DNA of 64,000 nt from JBBSDP01 sp963754335. GTDB lineage: Bacteria; Planctomycetota; Phycisphaerae; Tepidisphaerales; Tepidisphaeraceae. Below, piece by piece: positions 33,951-42,318 of this stretch. Both the position numbers and the translations under genes were made by a program. Location: NCBI GenBank assembly GCA_963754335.1, contig CAVWFQ010000005.1:1178001-1242000 (forward strand), in the 5' to 3' direction. The number at the start of each line of letters is the position of its first letter. Within the stretch, counting starts at the first letter, position 1. A model generated the notes under the pieces. It did not search any database, was not told the DNA's origin, and saw only the letters and a list, made by a program, of their open reading frames with translations.

Positions 33951-34552
33951 AGCGCCGCCTCTTTACATTTCTTTCGGCGGCGTCTTGCCTGTTGGCGATG
34001 GCGCTGGCGGGACTGTGGATACGAAGCTATTGGTGGAACGATCAGATCGACAAATTTCGCCATGTCGATGAGCCCGACTCCGAAACGACGGGAAAAGTCG
34101 GGGTGTTCGAAGCGGAGTCATGGCGCGGACGAGCCAGGTTGTTCGTCGAAATGAATACAGGCTATATGGATGACGATGGACAATGGCACATCGAGTCTTC
34201 GCCGGCCTCCCTGCCTGGACTTGCCGAAGGACATGATCTCGATGTTGAGCCGGCGAACCCGCCAATATTTTTCGACGCCGGCAAATTGGCCTACCACATC
34301 TTTTTTAACAGAGCCGGGTTTGCCCTCTACCGGAATGACATCAACTCAACCGGTCACGATTACACCTTGATTTCCCCGCTCTGGCCGATGGTGCTGCTGA
34401 CGATGCTGCCGCCGGCGTTATGGATCCGATCGCGCCGCAAATCACGCCGGTTAATGCGGATCGGCTTATGTCCCAACTGCAGCTACGATCTCAGGGCCAC
34501 ACCCGGACGTTGCCCGGAATGTGGAACGGTTCCAACAGTGGGAGCGCGATGA
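33947..34552 (+). CDS. Zinc-ribbon membrane protein, tandem copy 2
   Basis: ATG 33947 gives MKRRLFTFLSAASCLLAMAL, one membrane span. The outer domain (VDEPDSETTGKVGVFEAESW, ARLFVEMNTGYMDDDGQWHI) is unlike that of copy 1. A second span (WPMVLLTMLPPALWI) and CPNCSYDLRATPGRCPECG follow. 201 aa, intact. Starts and stops overlap by ATGA on both sides, so the array is one translationally coupled unit. Confidence 0.8.
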   Translation: MKRRLFTFLSAASCLLAMALAGLWIRSYWWNDQIDKFRHVDEPDSETTGKVGVFEAESWRGRARLFVEMNTGYMDDDGQWHIESSPASLPGLAEGHDLDVEPANPPIFFDAGKLAYHIFFNRAGFALYRNDINSTGHDYTLISPLWPMVLLTMLPPALWIRSRRKSRRLMRIGLCPNCSYDLRATPGRCPECGTVPTVGAR

Positions 34553-35060
34553 ATCGCCGCCTCTTCGCTATCCTGTCGACAGCATCGCTGCTTCTGAGCG
34601 CCGGAACTGCGCGCTGTGGGTGCGCGGCAATTTCAAAACCGATTTAATTCAACGTAATGGACGGAGTCTGGGAGCGGCAGCGATATCGTTGCGCGGCGGA
34701 TTGGCTGGCGTTTGGTGGTCCAGCAGATTTCCAGGCGAAGCTTTTCCTGAGGAGGGTTGGTTGTTTCAACATCAAAAACCGATCAGTCGCGAGGAATTCT
34801 TTTCAGACTTGCCGCCGTCATACCAATTCGCGGGACTGGCCTTCATCTCGTTGGATGGCAACAACAGCGTCGCGCGGGGTCTGCTCATCCCGGAATGGCT
34901 CCTTGTCGCCGCGTTTCTCGTTTGTCCCGTCTTGTACGTCTTGCGCAGCCGCGTCCGCGCGGGATCACGGGGCAAGTGCGAGGTATGTGGCTACGACCTC
35001 CGAGCCACACCGCGGCGCTGTCCGGAATGTGGTGCGGTGCCGAACCAGGCGATTAGATGA
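34549..35060 (+). CDS. Zinc-ribbon membrane protein, tandem copy 3, frameshifted
   Basis: ATG 34549 gives MNRRLFAILSTASLLLSAGT. One missing base near 34605 moves the rest into another frame: CALWVRGNFKTDLIQRNG, GGLAGVWWSSRFPGEAFPEE, a second membrane span (WLLVAAFLVCPVLYVL) and CEVCGYDLRATPRRCPECG. It is closest to copy 1 in its outer domain (LWVRGNFKxD in both). About 169 aa after correction. Confidence 0.75.
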
Positions 35061-35663
35061 AAGGTCGACTCTTTCCCATTCTGTCGGCGGTGTCGCTGAT
35101 GCTTTGCCTGTTCACGGCCGCCGGCTGGGTTTGCGGAGGCGCCGGGCGGCACGTTTCATTCTGGCAAACGTTTCACTTTGTGGCTAAATGAGACGAGATG
35201 GAAGTGGGAGTTGGCGGCCGATGCCGATGGCATTCGTTTCTCTGGTTTTGATCCGTTCAAACCGCCTGTTCTCGGCCCGCCGTATCAGGACGGAAATCAG
35301 TTGAATTCGAGGTCCTACGCCTGGTCTACGGGCTTCGGGACACAAGAGGTTTCATGGCGCGGCTTCGATTTCGCGCGCCGATCTCCGGCGATATCTTCAA
35401 CCGTTGGCCGACCAAGCGAATGCGTCGGGCTCGTTTCCTACGGCCGCGTGCCCTATTGGTTTGTTTTCCTGGCGACAAGCATCCTGCCTGCGGCGTGGGT
35501 AACGTCGGCAATACGGCGACGGCGGATCGAGCGTCAGCGAAGAGCGACGCTTTGCCCCCGGTGTGGCTACGATCTCCGCGCGACAACCTGCCGTTGTCCG
35601 GAATGCGGCACTGTGGCGAAAGAAAAGCCCGCTCTCATCACGCCAGTCTCGACGCAAACGTGA
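35057..35663 (+). CDS. Zinc-ribbon membrane protein, tandem copy 4, frameshifted
   Basis: ATG 35057 overlaps the previous stop and gives MKGRLFPILSAVSLMLCLFT. Near 35170 the frame shifts to WLNETRWKWELAADADGIRF, then GFGTQEVSWRGFDFARRSPA, a second span (WFVFLATSILPAAWVTSAI) and CPRCGYDLRATTCRCPECG. About 200 aa after correction. Confidence 0.75.
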
Positions 35664-36423
35664 TGAGGAGCGCTTCGAGAAAAAGGCGAAGCAGGAAATT
35701 TAACCGCGGATTTCGCGGATGATCGCGGATGGGAAAAGATTTCATCCGTGCCACAATCCGTTCATCTCTTCGCGGCTTGAAGCAAGGAACTAAGAACGAA
35801 AAAAATGTTGAGGGATGCTCGGGCATTATTCACCCGCGTGATCCGCTCCACATCAACTTCCGTCCTTTCCGTTTAGCCGGCCCGCTTGCAGGCCGCGGCG
35901 CGTTGCGCTGCTCGTCGAATCCGCGTCGGGAAGCACGGGATCGTTGGAGCGCTTCGACAATCGACCCTGCGCCAGATCAATTGATGCGCCCGGCAAGCGG
36001 GGCGGCTAAACGAGAAGGTAGAAAGAAAGGGGGAGATTGTGGAAGGATGCTCGGCGTCATCAACCCGCATGATCCGTTTCAAATCAACTCCCCCATCGTT
36101 TCGGTTTATCAAAAACGTAGATTGAAAATTTCTTCGCGTTCGGTGGTTCAGATTTTTCCACATCGAGTCGCCTGCGCCTGGAAAACGAGAAAGCAAGGAA
36201 ATAATTTTCAATCGTCTCAGTGAGTGGGCGTTGTCGTTTGAGCTACGACGCTAAGTCCCGCTCAGTCAATCATTTCCCGTCATCGACTTGTTCGGCGAAA
36301 AAATTCCTCTGCGTCTGAATCAACCTTGATTCGCTCCTCGCAAATTGAGTAAGGGTTCTGTTCGGATGCGATCCGCCGGGGTGGCGGACGCAAATTCGAG
36401 CTGAACCTTTGTTGGGAGTTCTC
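35664..36423. repeat. Repeat-filled intergenic region
   Basis: Contains the GCGGATTTCGCGGATGATCG run (35705), the TTTAGCC-family inverted repeat with arms CGTTTAGCC and GGCTAAACG (35870-36012), and a direct repeat sharing GGATGCTCGG and ACCCGC-TGATCCG-type blocks at 35814-35858 and 36044-36088. The direct copies bracket the inverted repeat, so they are its outer arms or flanks. No gene was seen. Confidence 0.65.
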
Positions 36424-36987
36424 ATGCTGATGCAGAACGCGAGCGTGTCTCGGAGTGGTGATCGATCGGAGCAGGAGCCAAATCGCAAGCGGCGGGTGGG
36501 GCTGTCGCGGGCGGCGGAGCGGCAACTTCGAAACAAGCTCCGCACGCGCTGCCCCAGCGCGCCGTGGATCGATGCCCAGTTCAAATCGGCCGAATCGATC
36601 GACGATCGCGGGCGGGAGGTGAGCTGCCGGTATCACGATCCTTCGGTTTTTCCGCCGGGCGGTGCCAAGACGCTGATGGTGCGTTGCCCGGGCTGTTGCA
36701 TTTTCACGCCGCCCAATGCGATGGACGGGGGGATTTGCCTGGATTGTCAGCCGGCGGTGACACCGATGGAGCCGCACCTGGGATGGGGGAAGTCGCCGTC
36801 GGCGTTGTCGATCGAGCGGCTTCAGTATTACCGTGGGAAAGAACTCAGCTTGCCGCTGGAGCCGGAATCGACGGACGATTTGCGGCGGGAAATTCAGCGG
36901 GCGGTCAAGCGGGCCGAGAAGGCCGAGCGACGGCGCAAGCGGAGGGAGAAACGGCGCAAGCAATTGGAATCGGCGCAGACGGTTTGA
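36424..36987 (+). CDS. Conserved-looking protein with Cys/His metal-binding centre
   Basis: ATG 36424 has GGGAG 7 bases upstream. The 187-aa protein starts MLMQNASVSRSGDRSEQEPN. Its centre has CRYHDPSVFPPGGAKTLMVR, then CPGCCIFTPPN and GGICLDCQPAVTP: four to five Cys and a His that could hold zinc. The end is a charged helix (LRREIQRAVKRAEKAERRRK). No family recognised; a small nucleic-acid-binding protein is possible. Confidence 0.6.
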   Translation: MLMQNASVSRSGDRSEQEPNRKRRVGLSRAAERQLRNKLRTRCPSAPWIDAQFKSAESIDDRGREVSCRYHDPSVFPPGGAKTLMVRCPGCCIFTPPNAMDGGICLDCQPAVTPMEPHLGWGKSPSALSIERLQYYRGKELSLPLEPESTDDLRREIQRAVKRAEKAERRRKRREKRRKQLESAQTV

Positions 36988-37109
36988 GGGGGTTGAGTGA
37001 GCTGGAAACGGGGCGGCGCCGCGGCGCGCGTCTGCGGCAAAACGGTCGGTGACGCGCGCCGCTCTGCCCCGTCGTGGTTGGTGTAATGCTTTGATGGTGA
37101 GCGCGATTC

Positions 37110-37260
37110 TTGTCCCCTCTCCCGGTACGCCGGGAGAGGGTTAGGGTGAGGGGATTTGGAAATCGCGAATGGCTTCATTTCGAAAGGCGCCCCCACCCCA
37201 GCCCGCTCGCGGGCAGTCGCCCAATCCGCTCGCTTCTCCCAGAGTACTGGGAGAGGGAGA
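37110..37260. repeat. Two palindromic repeats
   Basis: CCCTCTCCCGGTACGCCGGG then AGAGGGTTAGGGTGAGGG (37118-37155), and CTCCCAGAGTACTGGGAG (37235-37253) with CCCCACCCCAGCCCGCTCGC upstream (37190). Both are compact hairpins in the gap before the DUF3472 gene. Confidence 0.7.
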
Positions 37261-37300
37261 AGAAACTCGAAACGGCTACAGTTTTGATAGGATCAAAGCG

Positions 37301-38158
37301 ATGAGAAAAATTGGGATCTTCATCGCGATTCTCCTTATTCCGATGGCGCGAGCGGGCGACCCGCCCCGCGCGGCGCGGTCAGTGCATCTCCATTATCCGG
37401 GGCCGGTCGGCGATCTGTTTTACAATGAGTTGACCGTGGAGCAATCCACGCCGGGCAGCTACTTCATGGCGTGCGGATTTCAGCATGGGTATTTCGGAAT
37501 TCAGGAACTGGATGAGGGGCCAAAAGTCGTGATCTTTTCGGTCTGGGATGCGGAGGACAAAGCGGCGAAAGCCTCGGGAAAGAAGACAGAGGCGGTTGTG
37601 TTGCAGCACGCGCCCGAAGTTCGCATCCGCCGCTTCGGCGGCGAAGGAACCGGCGCGCAGTGCATGATGGATTTCGAATGGAAGATCGGCCAGACGTATC
37701 GATTCGCCATCGCAGCAAAACAATCGGGAGAGACGACGGCGTATGCGGCCTACCTCTACATCGATGGAACCAAGTCCTGGAAACGGCTGGCCACCTTTTC
37801 GACCTTCACGGGCAAAGACGGAAATATGAATGGGTATTACTCCTTTATCGAGGATTTTCGCCGGGATCAGAAGAGCGCGACGGAGACACGCCGGGCGCGA
37901 TTTGGAAATGGGTGGATCCGTCTAGTTCCCGGGATCTGGCGTTCGCTCAATCATGCGCGGTTTACCGCTTCAAATTCTGAGTCGGAGGCGAAGGAGACGA
38001 TCGACGCGGGAATGACCGGGAACGGCTTTTATCTTCAGACCGGCGGGGAGACCCGCACGAAGACGCCGCTCGACAGATTGATGGATCAATCTCCTGATGA
38101 CTACGAAAGGCCGGATCTGCCGGAAGAGGCGATGGACAAGGCGGCAACACGGCCGTAA
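37301..38158 (+). CDS. Secreted DUF3472 protein
   Basis: ATG 37301 follows TAGGATCAAAGCG. Signal peptide MRKIGIFIAILLIPMARAGD. The body matches DUF3472: FYNELTVEQSTPGSYFMACG, FQHGYFGIQELDEG, VVIFSVWDAEDKA, QCMMDFEWKIGQTYRFAIAA and YYSFIEDFRRDQKSATETRR. About 285 aa. DUF3472 proteins are secreted and often linked to carbohydrate metabolism; activity is unknown. The frame is intact. Confidence 0.85.
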   Translation: MRKIGIFIAILLIPMARAGDPPRAARSVHLHYPGPVGDLFYNELTVEQSTPGSYFMACGFQHGYFGIQELDEGPKVVIFSVWDAEDKAAKASGKKTEAVVLQHAPEVRIRRFGGEGTGAQCMMDFEWKIGQTYRFAIAAKQSGETTAYAAYLYIDGTKSWKRLATFSTFTGKDGNMNGYYSFIEDFRRDQKSATETRRARFGNGWIRLVPGIWRSLNHARFTASNSESEAKETIDAGMTGNGFYLQTGGETRTKTPLDRLMDQSPDDYERPDLPEEAMDKAATRP

Positions 38159-38266
38159 GGCAATATCAACCTTGAAAAGTCGAACCGATGCTCAGGAAAC
38201 GCCGTGCGTCGGTAATCTGCGCAGGCGAATAATCATGTTATGATGCGGCAACTTCCCCAGTGAATC

Positions 38267-38599
38267 GTGACGGCAAAACCTGATACAACCTCAGTTGCTC
38301 CCATGCTGCTTCGCCTCTCCCGCGCTGATAACGTCGCTGTGGCTACCGGGGATTTTCACGCGGGTGCGGAGACAACATTCGAAGGAGCCTCGTTTCGTTT
38401 CCTCGACCGCATCGCCGTTGGGCATAAAGTCGCTCTCGTCGAAATTCTTTCAGGCGAAAAGGTGATCAAATTCGGCTGCCCAATCGGCAGCGCCACCCGG
38501 CCGATCCGGGCCGGGGAGCATGTGCATACGCACAACCTCAAGAGCGATTATCTTCCCACTTTCACGCTGGAAGCGGGACGAAAGTTTGAAAAGGCATGA
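38267..38599 (+). CDS. UxaA-type SAF domain protein (altronate/galactarate dehydratase small part)
   Basis: 110 aa with GTG start at 38267 (ATG 38303 is possible). DRIAVGHKVALVEILSGEKV, IKFGCPIGSATRPIRAGEHV and HTHNLKSDY are the SAF-domain blocks of UxaA/GarD dehydratases. In E. coli one protein carries this domain and the catalytic part; here they are separate genes overlapping by ATGA. The pair would dehydrate a sugar acid to its 2-keto-3-deoxy form. Confidence 0.85.
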   Translation: MTAKPDTTSVAPMLLRLSRADNVAVATGDFHAGAETTFEGASFRFLDRIAVGHKVALVEILSGEKVIKFGCPIGSATRPIRAGEHVHTHNLKSDYLPTFTLEAGRKFEKA

Positions 38600-39799
38600 G
38601 CGATCTTACAGGTTATCTTCGATCCGACGGGCGGAAAGGAATCCGCAATCAGGTCCTCGTTGCCTATCTCGTCGAGTGCGCGCACCACGTGGCGCGGGAA
38701 ATCACGATTCCGTTTCGCGACGCCGGCGTGCAGTTGATTGGGTTCCCGGGGTGTTTTCCGAACAGCTACGCCAACAGGATGATGAAGCAGCTTTGCACGC
38801 ATCCCAACGTGGGTGGCGTATTGCTCCTCTCGCTGGGGTGCGAAAGCTTCGATCGGTTCGGCCTTCAGCAGGTGATCCGCGAATCGGGCCGGCCGGTCGA
38901 GACGCTCGTCATCCAGGAGCATGGCGGTACGCGCAAGACCCTCGCTGAGGGACGCGAATGGATCGCGTCGATACTTCCCGAAATTCATCGCACACAAAAA
39001 GTGGAGATGAAGATCGATGAGCTGATCGTCGGCACGATCTGCGGCGGATCGGATGCGACCAGCGGGCTGACCGCCAATCCCGCCATCGGCAAATGCTTCG
39101 ACCTGCTGGCCGAGCGGGAGCGGCGGTGATCTTCGAAGAGACGGGCGAACTGATCGGCTGCGAACGCCACATGGCGGGGCGCGCCGTCACACCCGAGCTC
39201 GGGCAATTGCTGATCGAATCTGTGGCAAAAGCGGAGGTTTACTATCGCACGCTGGGCCACGGCAGTTTTGCGCCAGGGAATGCCGCCGGCGGATTGACGA
39301 CGCAGGAGGAAAAATCACTCGGCGCTTACGCAAAAAGCGGGACGGGTCCAATTATCGGCATGCTCAAGCCCGGCGATCGTCCGCCACGCGGCGGGCTTTA
39401 TCTGCTCGATGTCGTTCCCGATGGGCCGGTGCGGTTTGGGTTTCCGAACATCAGCGACAACGCCGAGGCGGTGGAGCTGATCGCCTGCGGGGCGCATCTG
39501 ATTCTCTTTTCGACGGGGCGCGGCTCCGTGGTCGGCTCGGCGATTTCGCCGATCGTGAAAGTGTGCGCAAATCCCGAGACGTATCGAAAAATGGGGGACG
39601 ATATGGACATCGACGCCGGGCGGATTCTCGAGGGGCGGGCGACGCTCGATGAAGTCGGGCGGGAACTGTTCGACTTTACTCTTAACACGGCTCGCGGCGC
39701 GCCGAACGGCTTCGGAGATCGCTGGGGCATCAGGAATTTGTGCTGACGTATAAGAGCTTTGAGCCGATCGGGCCGGGGTGTTTGCCGGTGATTGGGTGA
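38596..39799 (+). CDS. UxaA-family dehydratase catalytic part, two frameshifts
   Basis: ATG 38596 opens SDLTGYLRSDGRKGIRNQVL, then GFPGCFPNSYANRMMKQLCT and LLLSLGCESFDRFGLQQVIR. A missing base near 39115 shifts the frame to AAVIFEETGELIGCERHMAG, GHGSFAPGNAAGGLTTQEEK and HLILFSTGRGSVVGSAISPI. A second shift near 39710 restores the family end LGHQEFVLTYKSFEPIGPGC before the stop at 39797. About 400 aa. Family members bind Fe(II) through conserved Cys/His. Substrate (altronate, galactarate or other) cannot be told. Confidence 0.85.
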
Positions 39800-40009
39800 A
39801 TGTCGATCGGTGTGGGTTCTGTGGAACGTTGGCCCAGGGATTGGCGTCGATGTGGCGAACGGCGTTGATGTTGTTGCGGATTTTCGATGCGCAGGACCGG
39901 CGGCGAATGGCGCTGACGGCCTTTCGAATACCCGATGCGTGGAACGGTCGGCGACGTTCCGAATCCCTGGGATTGGGCTGGTTACTGCTAACCGATTGCG
40001 ATCGGCGCG

Positions 40010-40030
40010 AAAAAAAGACCCGCGGCGGGT
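40010..40030 (-). terminator. Rho-independent terminator of the PEP-CTERM gene
   Basis: On the minus strand ACCCGCCGCGGGT is followed by CTTTTTTT (40016-40010). It lies 40 bases after the stop at 40069. Confidence 0.8.
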
Positions 40031-40068
40031 GCCGAGGGCCTTTGAAATTTCCGTGTGGTATTGCCCGC

Positions 40069-40722
40069 TCACATACGACGGCGGGCGAGGAAGCCGACCG
40101 CACCGAGAGCGATCAGTCCGATCGTGCCCGGCTCGGGAACGGTGTAGAGAAACGAGGCGGAACTGTGGTCTTTGACATCGCCGGCGTTAGGGTAGGTCGG
40201 GGTGCCAATGCCGGTAGACTCGTAGGGATCGAAACGAGAGCCGGCGTACTGATCGTCGGCGACGTTGGGCGTGGAGACGCCGTCGGGCATACCGCCGCCG
40301 TCGCCGTAGGGATCGCTTAAATTACTCAAACCGTAGGCGATGATTCCATAAATGCCTGGGACAAGATGGATGGGGCTGGAGAGGTTAGCGAAAACAAAAT
40401 CCGAGGCGGATGATTGGCCGACGGCGACGGTTACATTCGCGAGGGGCACCGAACTGGTTGGGGTGCCGAAATTGGAAATCGAGAACAGAGTGACATTGTG
40501 CGAGTCGTTCAGCACTTGGCCGCCGTCATCGTAGACGCCGAGCGCGCTGACGTCGATGCCGGTTCCGGAGACAGTGAACTCGCGGCCGATATTGAGGAAT
40601 CCACTCGCGCTGCCGGTGCTGGCTCCGGTCGCGTTATAGGCCTGAATCGACGCCGCCGAAGCGCCGGCAACGGCCAGTCCACAAAACCCAATTCCCACTG
40701 CGGTCTGAAAGGCAAGTCGCAT
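40069..40722 (-). CDS. PEP-CTERM protein, DUF4082-like
   Basis: ATG 40722 follows CAGGAGCAGATC. Signal peptide MRLAFQTAVGIGFCGLAVAG. The body (FTVSGTGIDVSALGVYDDGG, IHLVPGIYGIIAYGLSNLSD) is a beta-sandwich type domain. It ends VPEPGTIGLIALGAVGFLAR plus RRM, the PEP-CTERM sorting tail: Pro-Glu-Pro, membrane helix, basic end. Exosortase would process it for surface display. About 217 aa, intact, with its own promoter and terminator. Confidence 0.85.
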   Translation of the reverse strand: MRLAFQTAVGIGFCGLAVAGASAASIQAYNATGASTGSASGFLNIGREFTVSGTGIDVSALGVYDDGGQVLNDSHNVTLFSISNFGTPTSSVPLANVTVAVGQSSASDFVFANLSSPIHLVPGIYGIIAYGLSNLSDPYGDGGGMPDGVSTPNVADDQYAGSRFDPYESTGIGTPTYPNAGDVKDHSSASFLYTVPEPGTIGLIALGAVGFLARRRM

Positions 40723-40782
40723 GATCTGCTCCTGAAACGGAAATGAATGGAGACGGCTTCCGCCGATTTCCACGTATAGGTC

Positions 40783-40811
40783 ACTATGCAACAATGGCGA
40801 TAGCGATTCAA
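40783..40811 (-). promoter_or_regulatory. Sigma-70-like promoter of the PEP-CTERM gene
   Basis: Minus strand TTGAAT (40811-40806), 17-base spacer, CATAGT (40788-40783). The start codon lies 60 bases downstream. Confidence 0.5.
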
Positions 40812-40818
40812 GGAAAAT

Positions 40819-41724
40819 TCATCCTGAATTTATCAAATTTTCATGCGAATTTGTCTGCGGACTGCAACAGCGCGAGGAGCCGGTTCTGAGCGCCTCAGTC
40901 AGGATGGAAAGACTATTCCGATTAATCCGGATTGCCTTATTGGCAGCGATCTGAGGCACCTTCGGATGATCCCAGTTTCCCGCAAAGCGCTGCCGCCAGC
41001 GGGCGTATCGCGGTGCGGATCGAGCGCCGCAAATATCGGTGGCCACGACCATTGCAACCGATCGGAGCCGGCCGATTGCCCAGGCGATGTCCGCGGCGGT
41101 GAAGAGACCGTTTTCCCAATTGGTGACAGCCTCCTCGGCGCGAAGACAATCCATGTCGACGGTGATGTAAATCGTTTTGTCTTTCAGGGACGCGGCGAAT
41201 TGTTCGAATCGATCGCGCCAATTTTCGCGGGTCATGCAATCGAATCGGCGGGCAACGCTCGCCGGCTGGCGCTCGGCCCAGGCTTGGACCTGCAGCTTAC
41301 CGTTTTTCAGCGCACGATGGTTCGCGAACAGGCGAGAAGGAAATCGAAGCTCGAAATTGCCGCAGCCCCAGACGCTGGCCCGCTCGACATTTGGAAAGGA
41401 CAGCGCTCGGTTGATCCATCCGCCACAACCCCAGTGGGGCGGACGGATGTCCCAGTCGGGATGATTGTCGAATGAAACGAGCGTGAGGGCTCGATCGCGC
41501 GCGGCCCGGCGGACGAATACGCCGCTCAGATAATGGAAATCGCCGGAGCCGTAGAGGATGGTTGGAGGTAATTGCGCGGGCAGGGCCTGGTCGAATGCTT
41601 CGACCTCGGAGCACGGCGCACAATAGCGAAGGCGAGGTCCCCAGGATCGCAGATCGAGTGTTGTCGTGTTGGGGATGTCGCCGCCCCAGGCACCGTCCAG
41701 GTCGAGGTGAATCGTGGCGGTCAA
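40819..41724 (-). CDS. Arginase/agmatinase-fold ureohydrolase family protein
   Basis: 301 aa. Metal-ligand blocks of the ureohydrolase family are seen: LYGSGDFHYLSGVFVRRAAR (GxGDHH-like, near residue 57), LVSFDNHPDWDIRPPHWGCG (DxHxD-like, near 81) and YITVDMDCLRAEEAVTNWEN (DxD, near 184). The end (after residue about 240) is poorly conserved. Divergent members act on amidino or formimino compounds or have lost activity. It overlaps the next gene (ATGA), so the two are co-translated. Confidence 0.8.
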   Translation of the reverse strand: MTATIHLDLDGAWGGDIPNTTTLDLRSWGPRLRYCAPCSEVEAFDQALPAQLPPTILYGSGDFHYLSGVFVRRAARDRALTLVSFDNHPDWDIRPPHWGCGGWINRALSFPNVERASVWGCGNFELRFPSRLFANHRALKNGKLQVQAWAERQPASVARRFDCMTRENWRDRFEQFAASLKDKTIYITVDMDCLRAEEAVTNWENGLFTAADIAWAIGRLRSVAMVVATDICGARSAPRYARWRQRFAGNWDHPKVPQIAANKAIRINRNSLSILTEALRTGSSRCCSPQTNSHENLINSG

Positions 41725-42143
41725 TCCAGCTTCTCCGGCTCAATCTGGATATTCGTTTCTCCCGCCGCCTTTTTCTCTTTGTACTTTTTCACCCACGTTT
41801 CAAAACTTTTCCCGGCAGCGGTGTCGCGGCCGGTGAATTCGAGGCGGGCGATGTCGCTGTAAGCGATCGACATCTTTTCATCGCGGTCCTTGGGGAAGAG
41901 CCGAACGATGCACTCGGCAAGGGTTTTGCCGTCGCTGCGGCGATCGAAGATATACCCTTCGACAACGCTTCCATCTTTGCGCGTGATCGTCACATCGCCG
42001 CGAAAGTCGAAGGCCTTTTCAAGCGCGGCGCGGATTTCATCGTCGGTGGCGAGAGAAGGGATTGCGCCTTCGAGGTTTTCATGAACCACGCCGGGAGCAT
42101 GTTCTTCGACATCGAAGGGACGGGATTTGGTTTCCTGTGGCAT
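41721..42143 (-). CDS. Conserved-looking acidic protein of unknown function
   Basis: ATG 42143 gives MPQETKSRPFDVEEHAPGVV, 140 aa. The core has DEIRAALEKAFDFRGDVTIT, RKDGSVVEGYIFDRRSDGKT and SIAYSDIARLEFTGRDTAAG, an Sm-like or small beta-barrel pattern, followed by a Lys-rich helix (FETWVKKYKEKKAAGETNIQ). No signal peptide. It is translated just before the arginase-fold gene and after hpnH. I do not know its role. Confidence 0.65.
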   Translation of the reverse strand: MPQETKSRPFDVEEHAPGVVHENLEGAIPSLATDDEIRAALEKAFDFRGDVTITRKDGSVVEGYIFDRRSDGKTLAECIVRLFPKDRDEKMSIAYSDIARLEFTGRDTAAGKSFETWVKKYKEKKAAGETNIQIEPEKLD

Positions 42144-42154
42144 AATTTGCGGAA

Positions 42155-42311
42155 AATCCCAAATCCCAAGCACCAAATCCCAAATAAATTCCAAAGACCA
42201 AATTCCAAAAACCAGACGGGAAGAAACGCGTGCTTCACAGCGCTCCTGTTTGAAATTTTCCCTTTTGGAATTTGGGATTTATTTGGGATTTGGTGCTTGG
42301 GACTTGGGATT
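42155..42311. repeat. Inverted repeat of CCCAAATCCC units
   Basis: Left arm AAATCCCAAGCACCAAATCC plus CAAATAAATTCCAAA faces TTTGGAATTTGGGATTTATT plus TGGGATTTGGTGCTTGGGA across about 65 bases. It fills the gap between hpnH and the 140-aa gene. Confidence 0.85.
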
Positions 42312-42318
42312 TCCTTTC

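Noticed and set aside
36424..36987. Assignment of the Cys/His protein to the CGYDLRA zinc-ribbon family
   Set aside because: It lacks the YDLRA core, has no membrane spans and its Cys spacing differs.
39800..40009. Small frames between the UxaA gene and the PEP-CTERM terminator
   Set aside because: The stretch holds diverged GGCCCAGGGATTGG / AATCCCTGGGATTGGGC inverted arms and no gene-like sequence; the open frames are short and without ribosome sites.
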